Origin: a virus
DNA: 62,667 nt
Reading direction: 5' to 3' (one strand)
Virus record (IMG/VR): IMGVR_UViG_3300048026_000549
Span: 1-62,667 of that record
Shown: positions 56,371 to 62,667 of the stretch, piece after piece
How the letters are laid out: the number at the start of each line of letters is the position of its first letter
Position numbering within the stretch: position 1 is the stretch's first letter
The notes under the pieces: model-generated
What the model was told of the DNA's origin: nothing
What the model saw: only the letters and a program-made list of their open reading frames with translations
Databases searched by the model: none
Made by a program: the position numbers and the translations under genes

Positions 56371-56609
56371 TCAATCACCTTACCTTCTTCATCTTTGTAT
56401 AGTCTAAGCGTTCCAATGTATTCGCATCCTTCAAGGCGCATCGTTACGCAATAACCTTCATCACGACTTCCCTCATCAATGCTCAACAGTTCACGCAACC
56501 GCTTGACTTCTGCGAGTAGTTTAAGTGCCATCATATTGTTTCTTCCATCAAGCCTATATGTTTCGTCTTTGAGCATACGCTCGTATTTGTCTGTGTCAAT
56601 CTGGTTCAT
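56367..56609 (-). CDS. 80-aa hypothetical protein
   Basis: N-terminal helical half (YERMLKDETYRL..KLLAEVKRLRELL) and a short beta C-terminus (GCEYIGTLRLYKDEEGK). Start after GGAGGCGAGCCA, overlapping the previous stop. Unknown. Confidence 0.58.
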   Translation of the reverse strand: MNQIDTDKYERMLKDETYRLDGRNNMMALKLLAEVKRLRELLSIDEGSRDEGYCVTMRLEGCEYIGTLRLYKDEEGKVIE

Positions 56610-56905
56610 TGGCTCGCCTCCCGTTCTTCTGTACGGATGCGTGTCGCATGGTGCATGACCTTGCGATACCTTGCCGGTGCTGGGTTAGGTGCTTTGCGTC
56701 CGATGTACTCGTATGCTACGGCCATCTGTGACCGCAAGAACATGATTTCATCGAGCAGTGCTCGTGTGAAGGTGTGCATGTTCACGCTGTCACCATCGGC
56801 CATAGTCTGTGAGTAGGCTACGGCTGAAACCTCTTCGTATTTTGTTAGTTCATCCCGTGTTAGCGGGGTATATTGCTCCATTAGGTATTCTTCGTATTTT
56901 TTCAT
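56606..56905 (-). CDS. 99-aa helical protein
   Basis: MKKYEEYLMEQYTPLTRDEL.., ATG after ACAGGAGGAACAACA. Helical, with an N-terminal acidic and a C-terminal basic half (RYRKVMHHATRIRTEER). A frame extension to 57058 lacks SD. Unknown. Confidence 0.58.
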   Translation of the reverse strand: MKKYEEYLMEQYTPLTRDELTKYEEVSAVAYSQTMADGDSVNMHTFTRALLDEIMFLRSQMAVAYEYIGRKAPNPAPARYRKVMHHATRIRTEEREASQ

Positions 56906-57150
56906 TGTTGTTCCTCCTGTGTTGGTGGTAGCCATGCGATGAAGTACGGGACTCCATCTCGCATGAGCATCTTGGTGTGTGTGTACTTGTTGTTCTTCGC
57001 CCACACCACTACCTCTTGAAAGAGCATAGCGGCCTGTGCCATTGGGTACAGGGTGCACTTGGCTTCCTGTGTCCCGTTAGGCGATTTGTCTTCTTCGACT
57101 TCGATGTAGCCGTTGATGAACTGTATTCTGTAAGGGTCCATGTTTGTCAT
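56902..57150 (-). CDS. 82-aa small protein, leaderless
   Basis: MTNMDPYRIQFINGYIEVEED.., a small beta-alpha-beta-like unit, ending in a Gln/Glu-rich tail. The ATG is about 20-27 nt after TTGATATAGGGGG, so leaderless. Unknown. Confidence 0.6.
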   Translation of the reverse strand: MTNMDPYRIQFINGYIEVEEDKSPNGTQEAKCTLYPMAQAAMLFQEVVVWAKNNKYTHTKMLMRDGVPYFIAWLPPTQEEQQ

Positions 57151-57154
57151 TAGC

Positions 57155-57172
57155 GGCTCCCCCTATATCAAT
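57155..57172 (-). promoter_or_regulatory. TATA promoter
   Basis: TTGATATAGGGGGAGCC on the minus strand. Same TTGATATA core as the accessory cassettes on the other side of the genome. Confidence 0.68.
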
Positions 57173-57371
57173 TGAGCGGTGATTCGCCCTTGTAGAATGC
57201 CCAGCGTAGTGACTTGACGACGCCACGCAGTGCATTGTAGTTCCGAATCGCTTCCGCTCGCTCGCTCCGTGTGCTTGCCTCACGCATGGTGATGTACCAG
57301 CGTTCCTTGAGCACCTCGGCCTCGTCAATCATGCGTGTGACCTCGCCACCGGGTCGTATCACTTGACTCAC
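57168..57371 (-). CDS. 67-aa helical protein
   Basis: GTG start overlapping the previous stop (GTGA). RMIDEAEVLKERWYITMREAS broken by turns, mostly helical, rich in charged residues. Its end overlaps the promoter at 57155. Unknown. Confidence 0.52.
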   Translation of the reverse strand: MSQVIRPGGEVTRMIDEAEVLKERWYITMREASTRSERAEAIRNYNALRGVVKSLRWAFYKGESPLN

Positions 57372-58297
57372 TCTTCTTCACCGCCATTCACATCTTCGTA
57401 GTCCTCGACCAACTTTGTCCACTTGGCGACTTCCTTAGTCAACTTCTCGATGGCGTGGTCCCACAACTGGACCTCAGCAACAGGGTCACGCTGTACTGCA
57501 CCATGTGTGTACAGTACATGTTGGCCCACATCATGACTTTGCAGGTGCTTGGGCATGGCTGAGAGCCACTCTCGCTGTGCGTTCCACTTAGCCTCGAAGT
57601 CGTGGTACTCAGCGAGCCACTTGTCATACGCTTCTTGCTTTCGATTGAGACCGGTCTTAGCGTACTCGAGGTCACGCTTGTTGTACTCATGTTCCGCTTT
57701 GCCCCTACTTGTCTTCAATTTTAGGCTCGCCTTAGCGATAAGCAGTTCGTACTTGTCCAAGAAGGCCAAGAAGTTGAGTGCCAGTTGGCTGTCGATGAAT
57801 CGGGTAGTCTGCCACGATTTCATGTAGCCGAAGTCCCTTCGCTTGACCTCGAACTTGGTTAGGTGAGGTATGGACTTGAGGGTGTACACACCGATGTGAT
57901 TATTCGCACGAGGTGATTGAACTCGAGTGACAACCAACTTGGGTACATGCTGTGCGCCCTTCATCAGTGCTATGAGGTCGGCGTTTTGAACCACACATTC
58001 GAGTAGGCTTGACACAATGTTTTCTGTGCCGTCGTCCCGAGGATTATCACTTTGCAGGTACTCCTTGAGTCGGAATGAGTAGTACTCCATGCCCCACATC
58101 TCGTGGGTCTTGGCTGTGACACGGCGCTTTTGCTCCCCGTCCATGTAGTACTCGCCGTAGTCGGGGTACTTGTCCACGACTTCGCCGGTGTGGTTAATCA
58201 TCCATGTCTTAGCGACCTTGATGTGCCGTGTTAGAAAATTCACACCACGATGTAGAGACAGGGTGCCTTCGCCTCGCATCAATTTCACATTACTCAT
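57368..58297 (-). CDS. 309-aa coiled-coil protein
   Basis: MSNVKLMRGEGTLSLHRGVN.., ATG after GGAGGTGCTCGC, overlapping the previous stop. Residues 1-170 are mixed; 175-300 form a long charged coiled coil (LDKYELLIAKASLKLKTS, then KEVAKWTKLVEDYED), with an acidic end (NGGEEE). Unknown. The largest of the early small-gene run apart from the 436-aa protein. Confidence 0.62.
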   Translation of the reverse strand: MSNVKLMRGEGTLSLHRGVNFLTRHIKVAKTWMINHTGEVVDKYPDYGEYYMDGEQKRRVTAKTHEMWGMEYYSFRLKEYLQSDNPRDDGTENIVSSLLECVVQNADLIALMKGAQHVPKLVVTRVQSPRANNHIGVYTLKSIPHLTKFEVKRRDFGYMKSWQTTRFIDSQLALNFLAFLDKYELLIAKASLKLKTSRGKAEHEYNKRDLEYAKTGLNRKQEAYDKWLAEYHDFEAKWNAQREWLSAMPKHLQSHDVGQHVLYTHGAVQRDPVAEVQLWDHAIEKLTKEVAKWTKLVEDYEDVNGGEEE

Positions 58298-58692
58298 GCG
58301 AGCACCTCCATCGACTGTGCTTGCACGGCCAAGATGTACTCGGCCATGATGGTCACTGCAATCTCGGTTGCGTACTCGACCAAGAACCAGCGAGCCGTTG
58401 GTTCTACCGCAAAGTCGCCTTTGATATGAATACCAGCCCACACCTTGTCGAGATGCCAGCCAGCACCGTCGCCAAGAATGTAGCCGAGGGTGTGCACAGG
58501 TTCTTCGTTGCACAGGTCGAAGAACGCTTCGAGCGTATCTTCGCTGGTCATGTCTGCACCCATGCTCATCTTCTCATCCGTGAGGTTGAGAACACGGTTG
58601 GCCCATAGGCCCACCACATAGGTTGGTTTGTTAGATGTCACGCTCTCAAAGAGTGCGGTCGCTTCGTCGGTGTTCACAATGCTTCGTTTCAT
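58294..58692 (-). CDS. 132-aa hypothetical protein, possible two starts
   Basis: MKRSIVNTDEATALFESVTS.., ATG after ACGGAGACAATAAC, about 40 nt after the TATA promoter at 58738. The same frame is open to an ATG at 58797 coupled (ATGA) to the gene upstream, which would add 35 residues and be read only from longer transcripts. Alpha/beta, unassigned. Confidence 0.58.
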   Translation of the reverse strand: MKRSIVNTDEATALFESVTSNKPTYVVGLWANRVLNLTDEKMSMGADMTSEDTLEAFFDLCNEEPVHTLGYILGDGAGWHLDKVWAGIHIKGDFAVEPTARWFLVEYATEIAVTIMAEYILAVQAQSMEVLA

Positions 58693-58737
58693 GTTATTGT
58701 CTCCGTTTTGGGTTGTTGCCCCATTTGTACTTAGGGA

Positions 58738-58755
58738 GGGCTCCCCTATATATTC
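58738..58755 (-). promoter_or_regulatory. TATA promoter within an open frame
   Basis: AATATATAGGGGAGCCC on the minus strand. It lies within codons of the extended form of the gene below it. Confidence 0.65.
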
Positions 58756-58793
58756 GTTTGGGTTGCTGGTATCATACCAGTCCGTAGGACTGC

Positions 58794-58910
58794 TCATGAC
58801 ATCGCCTCCAGCGTTTGTTCGGCCCATGCCTTGTCGTCGTCGTTGGTACTGTGGGCGATTATCATGTTGAGCATACGCTTGTACTGCTCGGGTGTAGGTG
58901 TGATGTTCAC
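58794..58910 (-). CDS. 38-aa small protein
   Basis: (GTG) MNITPTPEQYKRMLNMIIAH.., helical, acidic. The GTG overlaps the stop of the 120-aa gene (GTGA), and its own stop overlaps an ATG at 58797. The chain of overlaps supports it despite its size. Unknown. Confidence 0.45.
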   Translation of the reverse strand: MNITPTPEQYKRMLNMIIAHSTNDDDKAWAEQTLEAMS

Positions 58911-59269
58911 TCGCTCACCCCCAATTCCTCGATGATTGCCTTTCGGTGAAAGTCGTTCTTATTTGGGTCTATGCGACCGAGTGTGTCCAGCCACAAGACG
59001 ATTTGGATAGGCAGGGAATAGATGCCGTCGTAGTCGCACAGGTAATGAGGTTCTTCACGGTTAAACCACAGCCCGCCTTCGGCGTAGTATCGCTCGCTGT
59101 TCTCGGTGTCGTACATCTCAAATCCACCACGAGTACCACGCACCCATGCTGTGTAGCGCATGCTACGCTTCTCGGGCTTGGTGCCTCCCCATGAACCCAC
59201 CATGTTCACCCATGTGTCCTCGGTGATGTCGAGTTGGTCTTTGTCGCCGCCAAATAGAGGTGTACTCAT
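58907..59269 (-). CDS. 120-aa hypothetical protein
   Basis: MSTPLFGGDKDQLDITEDTW.., ATG after GGAGGTGGAACA, overlapping the previous stop (ATGA). Trp/Tyr-rich beta part (GGLWFNREEPHYLC) and a helical end. Unknown. Confidence 0.6.
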   Translation of the reverse strand: MSTPLFGGDKDQLDITEDTWVNMVGSWGGTKPEKRSMRYTAWVRGTRGGFEMYDTENSERYYAEGGLWFNREEPHYLCDYDGIYSLPIQIVLWLDTLGRIDPNKNDFHRKAIIEELGVSE

Positions 59270-59472
59270 TGTTCCACCTCCGTCGAGTGAATGGTTGAAT
59301 ACCATATCACGCTGTACGAATCCCCACATGACTCGCATGATACCTCGGCTCGCATTGTGATTTGGTCGCCATCGAATGACTCGATGTTGGCATCCCATAG
59401 GTCCACTGCATCATTTTCGGCATTGCAGTGCGGGCAATCCGCAAAGACGCTACTGTCCACTGCTACGCTCAT
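59266..59472 (-). CDS. 68-aa zinc-ribbon protein
   Basis: FADCPHCNAEND near 10-21 and VSCESCGDSYSVIWY near 44-58, a zinc ribbon with the two CxxC pairs about 30 residues apart. ATG overlaps the previous stop. Similar in plan to several zinc-ribbon genes here; probably DNA- or protein-binding. Confidence 0.65.
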   Translation of the reverse strand: MSVAVDSSVFADCPHCNAENDAVDLWDANIESFDGDQITMRAEVSCESCGDSYSVIWYSTIHSTEVEQ

Positions 59473-59939
59473 TCAACCACCTCGGAGAATCGCTCATCGG
59501 CTTCCCGACTTAGACACACTGCACACAGGAGAACGCCCTTGTTGGCATCTATCCATTCCATGCGTTCTTCGGGCATCATGGGAGAGAATCGTTGATTCCC
59601 TCGAATGGTCCGAGTAGGCACTTGTATGAGGTCTTGACACAGCCTGTGTGCCACCGTTCGAGATTTTCCGTCGAAGCCTCGGGTCGTTCGTCCTGTCATT
59701 TTGCCGTAGTTCTTACAGGCAATCCACTGCTCAGTGCGTGTGATTTTTGCCTGTGTAGGAACATCGTAGTCCCTGTGGTCGTCGTCCGGCATGACATCGC
59801 CGCTGTCAACGGCCTCCTTAGCCGCCTTCTTCGTGCCTCCCCATACCGTGTGGTACGAGGTCACTCGTTCTGTGGTTTCGACGATGTGCCGCTTTAGCAC
59901 ACCGCTTCGCTCTTGTTCGCTTAGGTTTGTTCTTCTCAT
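59469..59939 (-). CDS. 156-aa hypothetical protein
   Basis: MRRTNLSEQERSGVLKRHIV.., ATG after AATGGAGGAATACCA, with promoter TTGATATACGAGCG about 40 nt upstream. Basic middle (GRTTRGFDGKSRTVAHRLC) and a CAVC near 140 with further Cys at 76 and about 107. Not recognised. Confidence 0.6.
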   Translation of the reverse strand: MRRTNLSEQERSGVLKRHIVETTERVTSYHTVWGGTKKAAKEAVDSGDVMPDDDHRDYDVPTQAKITRTEQWIACKNYGKMTGRTTRGFDGKSRTVAHRLCQDLIQVPTRTIRGNQRFSPMMPEERMEWIDANKGVLLCAVCLSREADERFSEVVE

Positions 59940-59970
59940 TGGTATTCCTCCATTTTCGTTTCAATTAGGG

Positions 59971-59986
59971 GTCGCTCGTATATCAA
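59971..59986 (-). promoter_or_regulatory. TATA promoter
   Basis: TTGATATACGAGCGAC on the minus strand, about 35 nt before the ATG at 59939. It overlaps the last codons of the 436-aa gene. Confidence 0.65.
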
Positions 59987-61293
59987 TCTTGCTCCCACCC
60001 TTCGCCCCAATCGGGCTTCGTGTCAATCTTGCCTCGTGTCACGGTCGTTTGCTTCGTGTCCTTGTACGAGTCATGCTTCTTGACGGTTGCTGTGAGGCCA
60101 ATGATTTGGCCTTTGGTAAGGTCGTTCTTGTCCCCACTACGGAACCACACCAGTTGGTTGCCCTTGAGGTCAACGAACTTGGTCAGTGTGCTGATGCCGT
60201 ACATGGTTTCGATACGGCGCACGAATGTGACCTTGCACGGGAGCACGGTCATACGCTCACCCACCTTGCCTACCCACTGGCTCGTGACCGTAGGCATAGG
60301 CTTGGGGGCAGGTTCGGGCTTGCGCTTGAGCCAGCCAGCGAGTGCACCACCAGCGTAGCCAGCGGTTTTGTTAGTCACCACATGGGCCTTAGCGATACCA
60401 CGCAGGTTGTGCTCGAAGTTGTTGAGCCCCGGCAGGTCAGTCATGTACTTGATGATGTCCTGTGCGGTGTTCCACACCGCCTCACTCACTTGAGGTAGTT
60501 CGTCGGGCCGACCGAAGAAAGTACCCTCCCCCAAGATACCGTGTATCTTCTCGAGAACAACCAACTTCTTGCTTTCTGGGTGCCAATACCCCACTTCGCC
60601 CCATCCGTTTTCTGTGGGTACTGCGTGTGCCCACGAGTTGAATATCCACCGACCAATGTTGCTTCGGTACCTGCCATGTGTGTTCGCATACAGGGCGAGG
60701 GCTACGGCCATGTTCGTGAGGCTCATGTTTGGGTGCTGACGCTTGTTGCGCTCACCGGTGTGTGTGGCCCAGTCGATGCGGCTGTTGCCCTTCAACTTGA
60801 GCCAAGATTCGGCCATCTCGGGTGTGATGCCTGTGTACTCGAGTAGGCATGCTGTCCCCACTTGCTTGACTGCGGAGCCATCCGTGACTGTGTACACGGT
60901 CTGCCGTCCACGCTTACCACTTGTGCAGTGGTCGCAGTGGTCGGTGAACTTGTGCGGGGGCGTGAGTGTGTCCTCGATGGTCGGGTTGGGGCTGAAAATC
61001 ACGGGCTGTCCGTGCGCTGGTTGGTTGATGTCCACCGGCTGAATTTTGGCCTGTACGGTCCATGCGTTCTCGAACTCTTCGCAAATGACCGCAAGCAGGG
61101 CCTGTTGCACATAGTACACACGCCCTCGAGAGTTCTTGAACTGGGTCAACACTGGGTCGTGAATGTGCCAAGAGAATATCTTGCCACGCATGCTAAACGC
61201 TCGAGCAAGACGCTTGAGTGTACGCTCAACTGATGCGAGGTTCACGGTGTCAATGGTCACTTTGTGCTCAATCAATACGGGTGTCGAACTCAT
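59983..61293 (-). CDS. 436-aa protein with CxxC zinc and OB-like end
   Basis: Residues 1-110 mixed; 115-160 (DHCDHCTSGKRGRQTVYTV, VGTACLLEYTG) form a treble-clef-like zinc patch known in a recurrent phage family; 160-320 helical; 345-420 (MTVLPCKVTFVRRIE, LTKFVDLKGNQLVWF, GQIIGLTATVKKHD) read like an OB fold. Suggests a nucleic-acid-binding protein. ATG overlaps the previous stop. Function uncertain. Confidence 0.6.
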   Translation of the reverse strand: MSSTPVLIEHKVTIDTVNLASVERTLKRLARAFSMRGKIFSWHIHDPVLTQFKNSRGRVYYVQQALLAVICEEFENAWTVQAKIQPVDINQPAHGQPVIFSPNPTIEDTLTPPHKFTDHCDHCTSGKRGRQTVYTVTDGSAVKQVGTACLLEYTGITPEMAESWLKLKGNSRIDWATHTGERNKRQHPNMSLTNMAVALALYANTHGRYRSNIGRWIFNSWAHAVPTENGWGEVGYWHPESKKLVVLEKIHGILGEGTFFGRPDELPQVSEAVWNTAQDIIKYMTDLPGLNNFEHNLRGIAKAHVVTNKTAGYAGGALAGWLKRKPEPAPKPMPTVTSQWVGKVGERMTVLPCKVTFVRRIETMYGISTLTKFVDLKGNQLVWFRSGDKNDLTKGQIIGLTATVKKHDSYKDTKQTTVTRGKIDTKPDWGEGWEQD

Positions 61294-61469
61294 TCTTCCA
61301 CCTCCCGCTGTGCGAGCCAGTCGCTAAGACCGACTTCGTAGGCTATCGGGTCAAATACCTTGAGCAAATCAGAGGCATGTGCAGAAGTTCCACAGAACTC
61401 AACGATGGGGTTGCACTGGTCAATCATCTCGTCGTATGCGTCGTAGATGTGTTGTGGGTACTCGCTCAT
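61290..61469 (-). CDS. 59-aa acidic small protein
   Basis: MSEYPQHIYDAYDEMIDQCN.., ATG after GAGGTGGGCGA overlapping the previous stop. Helical, acidic, two Cys. Unknown. Confidence 0.52.
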   Translation of the reverse strand: MSEYPQHIYDAYDEMIDQCNPIVEFCGTSAHASDLLKVFDPIAYEVGLSDWLAQREVEE

Positions 61470-61639
61470 TCGCCCACCTCGCTCAAGACCCATTCGAGGG
61501 CCTCAATGAAGCCATCCATCCAGCACATCTTCTCACCTGTGGTGGTGTGTGCCTTGCCGGTCGGGTAATCTTCGATGAGCATGTGTGAAATCTCATCAAA
61601 TTTTTCGTGTATCATCGTTCTCATTGCTTGCATGTTCAT
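61466..61639 (-). CDS. 57-aa protein, possible two starts
   Basis: MNMQAMRTMIHEKFDEISHM.., ATG after AAGGAGATACGAAA and downstream of a TATA promoter. The frame is open to an ATGA-coupled ATG at 61741, giving a 91-aa form whose extra codons run through the promoter, as for the 58294 gene. Helical, unknown. Confidence 0.52.
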   Translation of the reverse strand: MNMQAMRTMIHEKFDEISHMLIEDYPTGKAHTTTGEKMCWMDGFIEALEWVLSEVGE

Positions 61640-61690
61640 TTTCGTATCTCCTTGTTTCGGTTTGTTTGCCGTTGATTCCCTATGGGTGGC

Positions 61691-61706
61691 ATCCCCCATA
61701 TATACT
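61691..61706 (-). promoter_or_regulatory. TATA promoter within an open frame
   Basis: AGTATATATGGGGGAT on the minus strand, same TATA-plus-G-run type as 55964 and 57155. Confidence 0.65.
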
Positions 61707-61737
61707 GTTCGGTCTCTATCGGCGGTGAATGCGTTGC

Positions 61738-61926
61738 TCATGCGCCCACCTCCGGTACCTGTGTGAGCAGTGCGCCGGTCATGGCGATGCTGTGAGCGAG
61801 GTCGGGCTGTCCAAGTTCGCTCAGTCTGTCTGCGATGTCGTGCAATCGGGCGTGACGGCAACTCGGACAGATGCCGCACTTCGGTGTTTTCCAAGTTCGG
61901 TTGCTTCCGTAGCATGTGACTCTCAT
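61738..61926 (-). CDS. 62-aa zinc protein, QueC-tail-like motif
   Basis: MRVTCYGSNRTWKTPKCGIC then PSCRHARLHDIADRL. The C..CGxCxSCxxR order resembles the zinc-binding end of QueC enzymes, but the ATP-binding part is absent, so any synthase activity is excluded for this chain alone. ATG overlaps the previous stop (ATGA). Probably a small zinc-binding protein. Confidence 0.55.
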   Translation of the reverse strand: MRVTCYGSNRTWKTPKCGICPSCRHARLHDIADRLSELGQPDLAHSIAMTGALLTQVPEVGA

Positions 61927-62096
61927 GCGACCACCTCGATTTTGGAGAGGTCCAATCGAACACGAACTCGCACTCGCTCGGATATGCGCATGTGGGCGTA
62001 GATGCACACGGGGTCATAGGTGAACTCGCTTGGGCGGTCAAAGATGAACGCCGGGGTACACCGGAACTGCTCGTATGTAGGCATGTGTGGGCTCAT
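61923..62096 (-). CDS. 57-aa hypothetical protein
   Basis: MSPHMPTYEQFRCTPAFIFD.., ATG overlaps the stop of the gene above and its stop overlaps the zinc protein start, both as ATGA. Beta-rich, with a basic strand (RVRVRVRLDL) near the end. Unknown. Supported by the double coupling. Confidence 0.55.
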   Translation of the reverse strand: MSPHMPTYEQFRCTPAFIFDRPSEFTYDPVCIYAHMRISERVRVRVRLDLSKIEVVA

Positions 62097-62290
62097 TCCG
62101 TCCCCTCCAAAATGTCTCTCACGGCACAGGCTATCTCGGAAAGAAAGTGGGCCATACAGAAACCCTCGTCGTTCATCTCTTCGGGTGTAGGGCGTGAGGC
62201 CAAGACGCTCAAGGCCCGCTTAATTGCCAACTCGCTCGGTGTCAAGGGTTTGAACCCCGTCGCTGGGTTGATGTCTGTTTGTTGTTGCAT
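62093..62290 (-). CDS. 65-aa first gene of right minus run
   Basis: MQQQTDINPATGFKPLTPSE.., mostly helical after residue 18. The ATG lies about 25 nt after TTGATATAGCGGCG (leaderless). Start and promoter lie in the terminal repeat, so the gene spans the junction of the circular map. Unknown. Confidence 0.62.
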   Translation of the reverse strand: MQQQTDINPATGFKPLTPSELAIKRALSVLASRPTPEEMNDEGFCMAHFLSEIACAVRDILEGTE

Positions 62291-62667
62291 CGAGTTGAAT
62301 TACAGGTCGCCGCTATATCAAGATGGCGTTCGTCATTTTGTATTTAACATAGTTAGCCCCGAATATCGGCGTGAGGCCGACACAAGCGACCGGAATCCGA
62401 ACCTCTCATGTGCGTGTACATGAGGCAGGGGCGGGCGAGTGCGTGTACGCAGGTGCGTTTAAGAAGGTTTCGTGGGCGGGAGTGCACCTCATGTGCGGGG
62501 AAGTGCGCTGGAACCTACCCACATGCTCACAAATCGCCGTATTTTTACGCAATCCGTTGGAATTATGCCGAAAAGCGGGGCACTTTGCCATATATAGCAT
62601 GAAATCTGCCTTCACTTTGGACTTTTCCGGGTGAAAGTGGCTCTCTCCCTATGTGCATAGGCATACA
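62278..62667. repeat. Right copy of direct terminal repeat
   Basis: Matches 1-390 with 7 substitutions and no indels. It begins inside the first codons of the gene at 62093-62290, so the unique genome length is about 62,277 bp. An exact overlap would be expected from simple assembly of a clonal circle, so the clustered differences point to strain variation, a consensus error or two real diverging copies. Confidence 0.95.
62306..62321 (-). promoter_or_regulatory. Promoter in terminal repeat
   Basis: TTGATATAGCGGCGAC on the minus strand, with a second copy at 29-44 in the left repeat. A clear member of the TTGATATA class. Confidence 0.7.

Noticed and set aside
1-62667. CRISPR arrays, tRNA genes, integrase or transposase
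   Set aside because: None seen on either strand. No tyrosine/serine recombinase motif and no regular repeat-spacer pattern, so a temperate integrating lifestyle is not supported.

Overview
The window looks like one complete genome of a tailed archaeal virus (Caudoviricetes-like), about 62.3 kb unique plus a 390-bp direct terminal redundancy (1-390 = 62278-62667, 7 mismatches). The gene starting at 62290 reads across the junction, so the molecule is circular or circularly permuted. The host is archaeal by two lines of evidence. First, the replication proteins are archaeal in type: family B DNA polymerase, clamp-like protein, RFC-type clamp loader, MCM-like helicase, AEP-like primase and ERCC4-type nuclease. 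Second, TATA-box promoters sit about 25 nt before leaderless or SD-bearing starts. This gene set and size resemble the magroviruses assigned to marine Poseidoniales (MGII). That is an inference; nothing here names the host.

Layout. (1) 1-780 is non-coding around the junction. (2) 781-5181, minus strand, holds small regulator and zinc proteins, two of them behind duplicated structured leaders, plus a 943-aa fusion of an amidoligase-like domain and a class II glutamine amidotransferase. (3) 5182-6417 is non-coding with many hairpins. (4) 6418-9125, plus strand, is an array of small accessory genes, each behind the same repeated terminator/promoter module. (5) 9345-37030, plus strand, is the late operon: metallophosphoesterase, TerL, portal, holin-like protein, capsid maturation fusion, decoration protein, major capsid protein, connectors, collagen-like fibre, tail terminator, tube, tail chaperones with a candidate -1 frameshift, tape measure and a 2245-aa tail hub/fibre protein.

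(6) 37018-53096, minus strand, is the replication and recombination region: ERCC4 nuclease, primase, Fe-S PD-(D/E)XK nuclease, PolB, clamp, Sak4/RadA-like ATPase, ssDNA-binding-like protein, RFC, a gamma-glutamylcyclotransferase-like protein, several winged-helix and zinc proteins and the MCM-like helicase. (7) 53097-53384 is AT-rich with a 23-bp inverted repeat at its borders and is the best origin candidate. (8) 53385-62290, minus strand, is a dense run of small early genes, mostly coupled by ATGA or GTGA overlaps and restarted at TATA promoters.

The most interesting items are the amidoligase/amidotransferase protein with its possible cyclotransferase partner, the repeated cassette modules, the structured leader before the 54423 gene with alternative anti-Shine-Dalgarno pairings, and the origin. 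Most function calls come from motifs read by eye; no database search was possible.
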